Source: Acidobacteriota bacterium
GTDB taxonomy: Bacteria > Acidobacteriota > UBA6911
Direction: 5' to 3'
Assembly: GCA_003225335.1 (NCBI GenBank)
Contig: QHZE01000198.1
Span: forward strand, 1 to 34,577
Length of the DNA stretch: 34,577 bases
In this document: positions 18,406-26,641 of the stretch, in pieces
How the letters are laid out: each line of letters opens with the position of its first letter
How positions within the stretch are numbered: the first letter of the stretch is position 1
The notes under the pieces: model-generated
The model's database searches: none
What the model was told of the DNA's origin: nothing
Seen by the model: only the letters and a program-made list of their open reading frames with translations
Position numbers and translations under genes: made by a program

Positions 18406-18833
18406 ATGACTTCCGGGAAGATCAAGAGTCTTGACGAGATGGTCAAGATACGGCGGCAACTCCGCGATCAGGGTAAGAAACTGGTCTTCACGAACGGTTG
18501 TTTTGACCTCCTGCATGTGGGGCACGTGCGGTATCTCCATCAAGCGCGTTCACTGGTCCCGTTGTTCCTGAAATGGAAAGAGCGGAGATTCTTTCGGCGC
18601 TGGCATGCGTAGACTACGTGGTAGTCTTCGACGACCTCACCCCCCAGCGAGTCATCGACGCGCTTGTGCCTGACGTGCTTATCAAAGGAGCCGATTGGGA
18701 GATTTCGAAAATAGTGGGCCGGGAAACGGTGGAAAACGCCGGAGGAATCGTCCGAAACATTCCTCTAACCGAAGGGATCTCGACAAGCGGCATCATCAAC
18801 AGGATCGTCAAGGGATTTGGAAGTAAGCCCTAG
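18406..18833 (+). pseudogene. rfaE2: Heptose-1-phosphate adenylyltransferase (RfaE2/HldE-C type), internally deleted
   Basis: The family activates D-glycero-beta-D-manno-heptose 1-phosphate with ATP for LPS core synthesis. The N-terminal piece in one frame has the nucleotidyltransferase core [17 protein letters not shown] (about 18484-18540) and runs to HQARS. The C-terminal piece in another frame (from about 18552) reads [42 protein letters not shown] and TSGIINRI, ending at 18833. Roughly 25 residues normally between them, including the GLNSD-type strand, are missing and the frame changes at the junction (about 18548). Flanking sequence is well conserved, so the lesion is recent or an assembly deletion. 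No clear Shine-Dalgarno site. Confidence 0.8.
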
Positions 18834-18852
18834 GCGAGACCCAGAGCCTCTG

Positions 18853-19108
18853 CTAACCCGAAAATCCTTTCGCCGACCGGAAAGAATTTTCGTTTGCGTA
18901 AATTGCACAAAATGAAACCACAGATGAACACCGATGAACACGGATCAGCAAAGCCGCAACCAAAGAAATCTCACCACGAAGACACGAAAACGCGAAGAAA
19001 TCCTTTGCGATTCTTCGCGTTTTCGTGTCTTCGTGGTGAACAGGATGCGTGCGCTCGCAGGAGAACGCACAAAAATCCTTTGCAAAAAGCAAAGGATTTT
19101 CGGGTTAG
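18853..19108. repeat. Large composite palindromic repeat, copy A
   Basis: Bounded by a perfect 18-bp inverted repeat, CTAACCCGAAAATCCTTT (18853-18870) and its complement (19091-19108). Inside are AAACCACAGATGAACACCG units with 10-nt period, a CCGCAACCAAAGAAATCTC block, the perfect hairpin 18972-19038, and AGGATGCGTGCGCTC with AGGAGAACGCAC. Copy B at 33267-33433 shares the blocks in the same order but lacks the left arm and the inner hairpin. A second ATGAACAC-type inverted block follows at 19112-19150. Fills the gap between rfaE2 and mfd. Confidence 0.8.
18972..19040. repeat. Perfect 28-bp-arm hairpin inserted in the larger repeat
   Basis: Arms 18972-18999 (CACCACGAAGACACGAAAAC and so on) and 19011-19038 are perfect reverse complements around an 11-nt loop. 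In copy B the flanks ATCTC and AGGATGCG are joined directly (33361-33374), so 69 bp is present here and absent there. No duplication of flanking bases beyond a single C. Confidence 0.85.
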
Positions 19109-19232
19109 TAGTGCAGATGAACATAGATCCGCGTTCATCCGTGTTCATCGGTGGTTTCGTTCATACTCTTGGCTGCGGTCTTGCCGCGCCGGGACACCGA
19201 GTTTCCGCGGCTTGATCTGATCGAGACCAACA

Positions 19233-22200
19233 ATGGTTACCGGGATTACTGCCAGGGTAAATGCGCTCGAGGCGGTTCTGCAGAACGCGCTGGAAACCCC
19301 CGCGCTCAAACAGCTGGCGGCACGCGTGCGCGAGGGGACCGGCGACCTCACGATTTCGGGAGTTACCGGCGGGGCCAGGGCACTCGCGATAGCTCAAGTG
19401 ATCCTGGCCGGACACGGCCCCGTGGCAGTCTTCGCCGTCAACAACAAAGATGCCCAGAATCTGTCTCGGGAGCTTCGCTATCTTCTGCGAGTCCTCGCAT
19501 CTCAGGCTCCTCCCGTGGTCCATTTTCCGAGCCCGGAAGTAGACCCTTACCGCGGATTGTCGCCGCACCCGGAGGTTTCCGCCGCGCGCGCCGAGGCGTT
19601 GTGGCAGCTGTTGCAGGACGGGCCGAGAGTGCTGGTGGCTTCGGCACGGGGCGCCTCGGTCCGGCTGCCGGACCCGCAGCATTTTCTGTCGTACTGCCTC
19701 GAATTGAAGACAGGGGAGGACTTCCCGCCGGAGTTGCTCCGCCGGCATCTGCACGACGTAGGCTACGTGGAGGACGATCCGGTCACGGAGCCGGGGGAGT
19801 TCTCCCTGCGTGGAGGAATCCTCGACCTGTTCTCGCCGCAGATGGAACATCCGGTGCGCCTGGAGTTTTTCGGCGACCAGCTCGAATCCCTGCGTACCTT
19901 CGACGTGGACTCGCAGCGCTCCGTCGCATCGGTTGAGCGCGCGCAGGTGCTGCCCATGCGCGAATTCTGCCCCGATTCCAGCACATTCAAGCGCTGGGCG
20001 GACGAGGCGCCCCGCCAGTGGAGCCCCGCTTTTCTCCCGCATCTCGAGGAAGAACTGGCGCTCGCCCGCCAGGGTGAGCCCTTTGCCGCCTTCGAGTTCT
20101 TGCTGCCCGCGGTCGCGCCCTTGGAGCACTCGCTCTTTGATTATCTCAGCGGGTTCCGGCTTGTCGTCAACGACCGCGATGTGCTGGAAGACACGATTGC
20201 CAGACATCACGCCGAGCTATACGAGCGTTATGTCGATCGCATCGAAGCCTGCAAGCCGGTACTCGCGCCCGACAAGATCTACATGACGGCGGAGGAGTTC
20301 AGCGGGCGCCTGGAACGATTTCCAAGAACGGAAGTGGAGGAGTTGAGCGTCCAGCAGAGTGAGGCAAGCTCCACGGTCTTTGTCTCCGCGCAGAGCACCC
20401 GCAACTATCACGGAAACGTTCGCGCGCTGATCGCCGAGTTGACGAAGTCTCTGGAGGCCGGGGAGCAGCTGGTTTTCCTCTTCTCCAACCTTGGGCGCGC
20501 GGAGCGAATGAAGGACGTCCTGCTGGAATACGGGGTCCCTTCCCATCTGTGCCGCTCCGAGGACGGCCATGACGACAGCGCTCTGACGTCCGAAGGCGCC
20601 GTCCTCGTGGGCGTCGGATTCATGCATGACGGGTTCTATCTGCCTGCCTCGGGTCTGCGCGTCCTCACGGGGTGCGACGTTTTCGATGAGTTCGAAGTCA
20701 GCCCGGCCCCGCGGCGTTCCAAGAGCGCCCAGCGGCAGCTCTTTCTATCAGACTTCCGGGACCTGAAGCCCGGCGATTATGTGGTTCACATCGAGCACGG
20801 CATTGGCCAGTTCCAGGGCCTCAGCAACCTCCAGCTGCAGGATGGAGCGCGAGAGTTCGTTTTGCTCACCTACACGGATGACGCCAAGCTGTACGTGCCC
20901 GTGGAGCGCCTCGACCTGATCCAGAAATACACCAGCGTTGGCGGCGCGAAGCCCGCGCTGGACCGGCTCGGAGGGACGAGTTGGGCCAGGACCAAGGCCC
21001 GGATCAAGAAGTCGATGCGCGATATGGCCGGTGAGCTGCTGCGGCTATACGCCGAGCGCCAGAGGGTGCAGGGTTTTACGTTCAGCCAGGACACGACCTG
21101 GCAACAAGAGTTCGAAGATGCTTTCGAGTTTGAATTGACACGGGACCAGATCGACGCCATCGAGGCGGTCAAGCGCGATATGGAAAATTCCCGCCCCATG
21201 GACCGCCTCCTCTGCGGAGACGTGGGATACGGAAAGACAGAGGTGGCCATGCGGGCGGCTTTCAAGGCCGTCATGGATGCCAAGCAAGTGGCTGTGCTTG
21301 CTCCCACCACGGTTCTGGCGTTCCAGCATTACAACACCTTCAAGCAGCGCTTCGTTGCATTCCCGGTGCGCATCCAACTCCTGTCGCGCTTCCGCAGCCC
21401 CAGGCAACAGAAAGAGACACTCGAAGACCTGGAGACGGGCCGCCTGGACATCGTCATCGGCACCCATCGGCTGCTTTCCAAGGACGTCGTGTTCAAAGAC
21501 TTGGGGTTGGTGGTCGTTGACGAAGAGCAGCGCTTCGGCGTAACGCACAAAGAACGGTTGAAGGCGCTCAAGACCAAAGTCGATGTTCTCACACTCTCGG
21601 CGACACCCATTCCCCGCACGCTGAACATGGCGTTCCTGGGTCTGCGCGACATGTCCACCATCGAGACCCCGCCCAAGAACCGCCTGGCAATTCAGACCTC
21701 TGTATTGAGGTACAGCCCGGACGTCATCCGTTCGGCGATAGAGCTGGAGCTGGCGCGCAAGGGGCAGGTCTATTTCGTCCACAACCGTGTGGAGACGATT
21801 CAATCGGCAGCGGCCCTGGTCCAGCAGCTGATTCCGGAGGCCCGGGTAGGGATCGCCCACGGCCAGATGTCGGAACGGGAGCTGGAGCGCGTAATGCTGC
21901 GCTTCGTCCGGGATGAACTGGATGTTCTTGTGGCGACCACCATTATCGAGAACGGCCTGGACATTCCCAGGGTAAACACGATCATCATCAATCGCGCGGA
22001 CCTCTACGGACTCTCCCAGCTTTACCAGCTGCGCGGGCGAGTCGGACGCAGCGACCGGCGCGCGTATGCCTACCTTCTGATTCCTTCGGAGGAGACGCTT
22101 ACCGGCATAGCGCGCAAGCGCCTGGCCGCCATTAGGGAATTCAGCGACCTGGGCACCGGCTTCCGCGTCGCGGCTATGGACCTGGAAATACGCGGCGCGG

Positions 22201-22754
22201 GGAATCTCCTGGGGGCGGAGCAGCACGGTCACATCGACGCGGTGGGTTTTGAGCTCTACTGCCGTCTGCTCGAGCAGACGGTTCAGGAGCAGCAAGGGCA
22301 GAGACCGGCGGAAGAAATTTCGACGAGCATCAATCTCAATCTCGACATCCGGATCCCGGAGAGCTACATCCCGGATTCCAGCCGGCGCTTGAGGATATAC
22401 AAGCGGATATCTTCAGCGGCGGATCCGGACGAGCTGCGAGCCCTGCAGCATGAGATGCTCGATCGCTTCGGCAAATATCCGGAGCCGGTCGAGAACCTCT
22501 TCCGTTACGCTCGGCTGCGCCAGGAGGCGCTGGCGCTTCAAATCCAGTCCATCGAGAAGAACCGAAGCCAGGTCTTTTTCCGGTTCAGCGAGCAGTCCAG
22601 GGTGGAGCCGGAAAAATTGATGCGTCTGGTCACACGCAACAAGAAGATCAGCTTCTCTCCTCAGGGCGTTTTGGCCATTGAGGTAGGGTCCCCCGCTCCG
22701 GTCGCCCTCTTCGATTCGATCCACAAGGTCTTCGATCAGATCCGTGTGATTTGA
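19233..22754 (+). CDS. mfd: Transcription-repair coupling factor
   Basis: Translocase that removes RNA polymerase stalled at DNA lesions and recruits UvrA. It is 1173 residues long, the family length. The N-terminal UvrB-like part includes FPSPEVDPYRGLSPHPEVSA and EFFGDQLESLRTFD. The RNAP-interacting CarD-like domain lies near 510-600 (LKPGDYVVHIEHGIGQFQGL). The helicase core has Walker A GDVGYGKTEVA (about 661-669), DEEQRFGV (about 763) and SATPIPRTLNMAFLGLRDMS. The helicase second half has IENGLDIPRVNTIIINRAD and QLRGRVGRSDRRAYAY, followed by the UvrA-occluding C-terminal domain. The ATG at 19233 gives a normal N-terminus. The stop codon TGA lies inside a GACAGGATAACAGGAT repeat. Confidence 0.97.
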   Translation: MVTGITARVNALEAVLQNALETPALKQLAARVREGTGDLTISGVTGGARALAIAQVILAGHGPVAVFAVNNKDAQNLSRELRYLLRVLASQAPPVVHFPSPEVDPYRGLSPHPEVSAARAEALWQLLQDGPRVLVASARGASVRLPDPQHFLSYCLELKTGEDFPPELLRRHLHDVGYVEDDPVTEPGEFSLRGGILDLFSPQMEHPVRLEFFGDQLESLRTFDVDSQRSVASVERAQVLPMREFCPDSSTFKRWADEAPRQWSPAFLPHLEEELALARQGEPFAAFEFLLPAVAPLEHSLFDYLSGFRLVVNDRDVLEDTIARHHAELYERYVDRIEACKPVLAPDKIYMTAEEFSGRLERFPRTEVEELSVQQSEASSTVFVSAQSTRNYHGNVRALIAELTKSLEAGEQLVFLFSNLGRAERMKDVLLEYGVPSHLCRSEDGHDDSALTSEGAVLVGVGFMHDGFYLPASGLRVLTGCDVFDEFEVSPAPRRSKSAQRQLFLSDFRDLKPGDYVVHIEHGIGQFQGLSNLQLQDGAREFVLLTYTDDAKLYVPVERLDLIQKYTSVGGAKPALDRLGGTSWARTKARIKKSMRDMAGELLRLYAERQRVQGFTFSQDTTWQQEFEDAFEFELTRDQIDAIEAVKRDMENSRPMDRLLCGDVGYGKTEVAMRAAFKAVMDAKQVAVLAPTTVLAFQHYNTFKQRFVAFPVRIQLLSRFRSPRQQKETLEDLETGRLDIVIGTHRLLSKDVVFKDLGLVVVDEEQRFGVTHKERLKALKTKVDVLTLSATPIPRTLNMAFLGLRDMSTIETPPKNRLAIQTSVLRYSPDVIRSAIELELARKGQVYFVHNRVETIQSAAALVQQLIPEARVGIAHGQMSERELERVMLRFVRDELDVLVATTIIENGLDIPRVNTIIINRADLYGLSQLYQLRGRVGRSDRRAYAYLLIPSEETLTGIARKRLAAIREFSDLGTGFRVAAMDLEIRGAGNLLGAEQHGHIDAVGFELYCRLLEQTVQEQQGQRPAEEISTSINLNLDIRIPESYIPDSSRRLRIYKRISSAADPDELRALQHEMLDRFGKYPEPVENLFRYARLRQEALALQIQSIEKNRSQVFFRFSEQSRVEPEKLMRLVTRNKKISFSPQGVLAIEVGSPAPVALFDSIHKVFDQIRVI

Positions 22755-23081
22755 CAGGATAACGGGATTTGTATCGACGGGATAACAGGATTGACGGGAT
22801 GGACACGCTTGACAAGATTTTTGGCCACAGAGACACGGAAAAACTGCCACGAATTTCGGGAATTACGCGAAAACAGGGGGGCGGGTCTGCGGGACCCTTG
22901 CATCATCCTCCCTAACCAGGTCGTGGCACGGGCGCCTCGCCCGTGGGAAGTGGGGATCTAACCTTGATCTAACCTGGGTCTAACGCCATGCACGGGTCTG
23001 TGACCAAAAGAATTCGTGCAATTCGTGAAATTCGTGGCAAGTCTTTCTGGCGTCAAACTCTTTCCCCGAGGTTGGATTCTG
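22755..23081. repeat. Repeat cluster between convergent mfd and pfp
   Basis: In order: 9-nt-period ACAGGATAACAGGATT units running from the mfd stop to about 22820; a CACAGAGACACGG remnant; a TGCCACGAATTTC arm (22845-22871); a CACGGGCG/CGCCCGTG hairpin repeat (22920-22963, relative at 11116); three GATCTAACCTTG-type units (22955-22983); and the matching arm TTCGTG..CGTGGCA (23013-23039). The outer arms at 22845 and 23013 pair with each other, so one palindrome appears split by the material between. No gene seen. Confidence 0.7.
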
Positions 23082-24389
23082 TCATCCTGCCGATTGATGC
23101 TGCGAGCCTGTCAGACCCACAGTCTGCCCATACTCGGCACAGAACGCTTCGGGGGCCATGTTGGCCGCCTTGGCGAGGGATTCCAAGGTCTCCGGGTTCT
23201 CCAGATCCTCCCGTTTCAGGCGGATCATGTATTTGCGCGCGACCTCGTAAGACTCTGTGTGGATGTCCACGAGACGCACTCGAGTGCGCCCGGTTTCCGG
23301 ATCGCGCAACTCGTCAAACGGGATCGGCACCAGCCGTCCCCGCTCGAGGCAAACCAAGGCGCCGTGCTTGACGGCGCGCCGTCCATTGTGATGCAGGAGA
23401 TAGTGTACCGCTCCGTAGCCCAGGTCGCGCACATATTCGCAGTCGAACGGGATGGGGTCGGCGCAACGCAGCTCGTAGCCTAAGGTGTTGTCGACAACGG
23501 TGATTTTGTCTCCGCGCTTTTTGAGGCGTTCGCTGACGCGGCGCTTGAGGATCATGGCCAAGGGCACCTCGGCGAGGCGGATGTGCCCGTGCGGATCCAC
23601 CTCGATTTGCACCCCGGGTATCTTACGCAACTCCTCTGGGTCTATCTTCTCGCCCACGCCTTCGGCGATGACGGCTACCCCGTAGTCGTGCCCCCTGGCG
23701 CGGCGCTTGTAGATCCCCCCCTCCAGCACGCGGCACACGTCGTCGAGAGCGAGGCGCTGCTGCGGAAACTCCTCGCCGATAACGATGAACGTGGCGCCCG
23801 CTGCCTTGCCGATGCCCAGGGCGAGGTGTCCAGCCTTGCGCCCCATTGCCACCACGAAATACCAGCGGTTGGTGGTGCGCGAGTCTTCCATGAGGTTGAG
23901 GACCAGTTCGGTGCCTAGGTGCCGCGCGGTCTGGAAGCCGAAGGTGGGCATGTTGCCCGGCAGCGGGATGTCGTTGTCAATCGTCTTGGGAACATGAGCA
24001 ATGCGGATCTTTCCCTCGGCCAGGCGGCAGATCTCGGCCGCCACGAAGGCGGTGTCGTCGCCGCCGATCGTGATCAGATAGCGGATACCCAGCTGGAGCA
24101 AGGATTCAATCGTGACGCGCGCGAGCTCCTCATTGCCCGTCGGGTTGTCGCGCGCGGTGCGCAGAATCGAGCCCCCTTTGAAGTGGATGCGGGAAACGCT
24201 GTCTATCGTCAGCGGCTCGATCACGTGCGTCGTGTCGCCACGCATGAGCCAGCGGAAGCCATCGTAAATCCCCACGACCTCCAAGCCGTCGTTGACCGCT
24301 TCAATGGTGGCGGCGCTGATGACGCCGTTGATGCCGGGCGCCGGTCCGCCTCCGACCAGGATACCTAAACGTCCGTTTGGCTGCTTCAC
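23082..24389 (-). CDS. 6-phosphofructokinase, probably pyrophosphate-dependent
   Basis: Phosphorylates fructose-6-phosphate in glycolysis. It is 435 residues long, longer than E. coli PfkA (320). Active-site motifs are GGGPAPGIN (13-21), IGGDDT (108-113), PKTIDNDIP (134-142) and AMGRKAGHLALGIG. D112, where ATP enzymes have Gly (GGDGS), and K135, where they have Gly (PGTIDND), are the two residues that mark PPi-using enzymes, so reversible PPi-PFK is inferred. GTG start with a GAGAGGAAGAG purine-rich site upstream. It faces mfd tail to tail. Confidence 0.9.
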   Translation of the reverse strand: MKQPNGRLGILVGGGPAPGINGVISAATIEAVNDGLEVVGIYDGFRWLMRGDTTHVIEPLTIDSVSRIHFKGGSILRTARDNPTGNEELARVTIESLLQLGIRYLITIGGDDTAFVAAEICRLAEGKIRIAHVPKTIDNDIPLPGNMPTFGFQTARHLGTELVLNLMEDSRTTNRWYFVVAMGRKAGHLALGIGKAAGATFIVIGEEFPQQRLALDDVCRVLEGGIYKRRARGHDYGVAVIAEGVGEKIDPEELRKIPGVQIEVDPHGHIRLAEVPLAMILKRRVSERLKKRGDKITVVDNTLGYELRCADPIPFDCEYVRDLGYGAVHYLLHHNGRRAVKHGALVCLERGRLVPIPFDELRDPETGRTRVRLVDIHTESYEVARKYMIRLKREDLENPETLESLAKAANMAPEAFCAEYGQTVGLTGSQHQSAG

Positions 24390-24758
24390 AGTCTCTTCCT
24401 CTCTTTCCAGATGCGCCTTCGGTCACGCTTCCATCCGACAAGCACTCCTAGGGAACGTTTCCCTGAACGAGCAACCGTAGAAGTGTACCAGCGCTGATCC
24501 GTCAGAAGTTGCGAAAAAATCTATTCGCCTAGTTCGGAGTTCAGGCTTTAGCCTGCTCGGGCTCTGGGCAGCCTAAAGGCTGAACTTCATGCTCACACAA
24601 ATGAGTTCGCGGGCCGACGTTCGGAGTTCAGGCTTTAGCCTGCTCGGGTGCTGGACAGGCTAACGGGTGAACTTCAAACGTGATTTTCATGAGCTTAAAG
24701 TTGTGCAATGGGGTTGCCTTGGATATGCTAGGGCAACTTTTAGCGAAAGGACGTGCCC
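24390..24758. repeat. Divergent gap with two intact GGAGTTCAGGC hairpins
   Basis: Two tandem 53-bp hairpins: 24536-24588 (arms 24536-24555 and 24569-24588) and 24623-24675 (arms 24623-24642 and 24656-24675), each with a GCTCGGG-containing 13-nt loop. These are the intact form of the repeat that is split at 13775-14108. No clear promoter was identified for either flanking gene. Confidence 0.8.
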
Positions 24759-26089
24759 ATGGTCACGCCAACGACCGGCGACTATGATCTCAAGAAGGTG
24801 CTGAGCTACATAGAGACGAACAAAAACCGTTACCGTGAGATTCTGGAACAGCTTGTGCGTATCCCCAGCGTTAGCGCCGAAGGTTACCCGGTGGAGGAGG
24901 TTTTGCGCTCGGCTGAAGCGACCTGCAATGCCATGCGGGGAGCGGGTCTTCAAAATGTTAAGATGCTTACAGTCCCTGGTGTGCACCCCTACGCCTACGG
25001 CGAGTGGCTAGGCACCAAAGGGGCCCCCACGGTTTTGCTTTACGGCCACCACGATGTCCAGCCTCCGGGAAGGGATGAGAAATGGCTGAGTCCGGCTTTT
25101 GAGCCAACGCTGAGGAGGGACGGACGGCTTTACGGCCGGGGCTCGGTGGATGATAAGGCCGGGGTCATGGTCCACATCGCAGCCATTGATGCATATCTTC
25201 AAACGCACGGGTCACTCCCCGTCAACGTGAAGTTCCTGGTGGAGGGAGAAGAGGAGATTGGTTCGGAGCATTTGGGGGCGTTTTTGCGCAAATACAGGAA
25301 GTGGCGGCGGAAATTGAGGTGCGCTCCCTGGACCATCCCCTGCATTCCGGCATGTGGGGTGGACCGGTGCCGGATCCGGTAATAGCGATATCCAAGATTT
25401 TGGGGGGACTGCTCAAGGAAGATGGGACGATTGACATCCCGGGGTTCTACAAGAACGTCCGAAAACTCACCGCGCGCGAGCGCGCGCGTCTGAGGACCTT
25501 GCCCTTCAACGAAAAGTCGTTTCGAACAGACGGCGGATTGGTAACGGGCCTTAAGCTGAACGGAGAGAAACAATACACGGTTTACGAGCGGTTGTGGACG
25601 CGTCCTGCCTTGACGGTCATCGCCCTCGAAGCCTCCCCTATCAGGGGTTCCTCCAACCAGATTGTGGATTCGGCGCGAGCCAGAGTCTCGGTCCGCATAG
25701 TCCCGAATCAAGACGCAGACAAAATGCTGAAGCTGCTCGTCCGGAGGCTCGCCGCCAACCCCCCATGGGGGGTGCAGGTCACGGTAAAACCTCTCGGGGC
25801 GGTCCCGTGGTGGACCACCAATCCGGAAGGCCCTGCTTTCGAAGCGGCGGCGCGCGCTCTGCAAAAAGGATACGGACGCAAAGCGGTGTTCATCGGCGCG
25901 GGTGGGACTATCGGCTTTGTAGAACCTTTTGCGCGCGAGTTGGGCGGCGCTCCAGCTTTGCTCCTGGGCGTCGAAGACCCGATCTGCAACGCTCACTCCG
26001 AAAATGAAAGTCTCTGCCTCGATGACTGGTACAAAGGCATGAAGTCCGCAGTCTATCTCTATGAAGAGCTGAGCCGTTGCCCCCGGTGA
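24759..26089 (+). pseudogene. M20-family dipeptidase, internally deleted and frameshifted
   Basis: Zn-dependent peptidase of the M20/ArgE/DapE group. The N-terminal piece (24759 to about 25300) has RIPSVSAEGYP, the metal ligands in YGHHDVQPPG and GRGSVDDKAG, and the catalytic/ligand pair in EGEEEIGSEH, ending FLRKYRK. The C-terminal piece resumes in another frame at 25301 as VAAEIEVRSLDHPLHSGMWG and continues through the dimerisation domain to the last ligand in NAHSENES. About 40 residues normally between, including the zinc-ligand Asp of the DT motif, are absent. Both pieces are otherwise highly conserved. AAAGGA 9 nt upstream supports the ATG at 24759. The gene cannot make an active enzyme as assembled. 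Confidence 0.82.
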
Positions 26090-26641
26090 CCCCGTGTTTT
26101 TTGAAATCCAATTTTTAGCCACAGAGCCACGGAGGCACAGAGATGAGATTTTCTCTGTCCGCCGCGCAAGGGTTGAACTCCGAACAATCCGAACAGGGTG
26201 TAATTAGAAGTGCGAGTCAATTCATGCGGCCTTTGACTTTCTCAGAAACTGTGGAGAACCTAATTCGTGTTAATTCGTGGAATTCGTGGGGTTTTTTGCT
26301 GGCCACGAATTCCACGAATTTCACGAAAGCGATCACTGCGATTTGGATGCCATCGGTTCGAAATACAAATTTTCAGAGTCTCACGGCCGGGCTATTGACA
26401 CGCGCCTGTGACGCCTAAAAATTTGACTCGCACTATCGCTCCGACAGGATCACAGGATGAAAAGCGTGGAGACAGGATAACAGGATGGACGGGATAGGAG
26501 AATGGACGAGACTTGGCTCTGCTTTCTGGCACCGTTGCGTGAACTTCCCCAGACTGCACAATCCTGTAGATCCTGTTAATTGCACCCGAATCCGAACAAA
26601 TGACATTACCGTGGGCATCCGGTATCATGTAATCTTTGCGG
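26090..26641. repeat. Repeat-rich gap before ppiC
   Basis: Contains a CACAGAGCCACGGAGGCACAGAG half-site at about 26119-26141 (8-nt period); a hairpin with perfect 17-bp arms ATTCGTGGAATTCGTGG (26273-26289 and 26303-26319) and extended pairing; and ACAGGATCACAGGATG / ACAGGATAACAGGATGGACG units at 26441-26500 with a complementary ATCCTGTAGATCCTGTTAAT at 26561-26580. No coding sequence or clear promoter recognised. Confidence 0.75.

Noticed and set aside
18406..18833. Programmed frameshifting in rfaE2 (and in the M20 gene)
   Set aside because: A frameshift alone would not restore the missing 25-40 codons; no slippery sequence is at either junction.
21045..22295. 416-codon open frame antisense to mfd
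   Set aside because: Entirely within the conserved helicase core of Mfd on the other strand, with no domain features.
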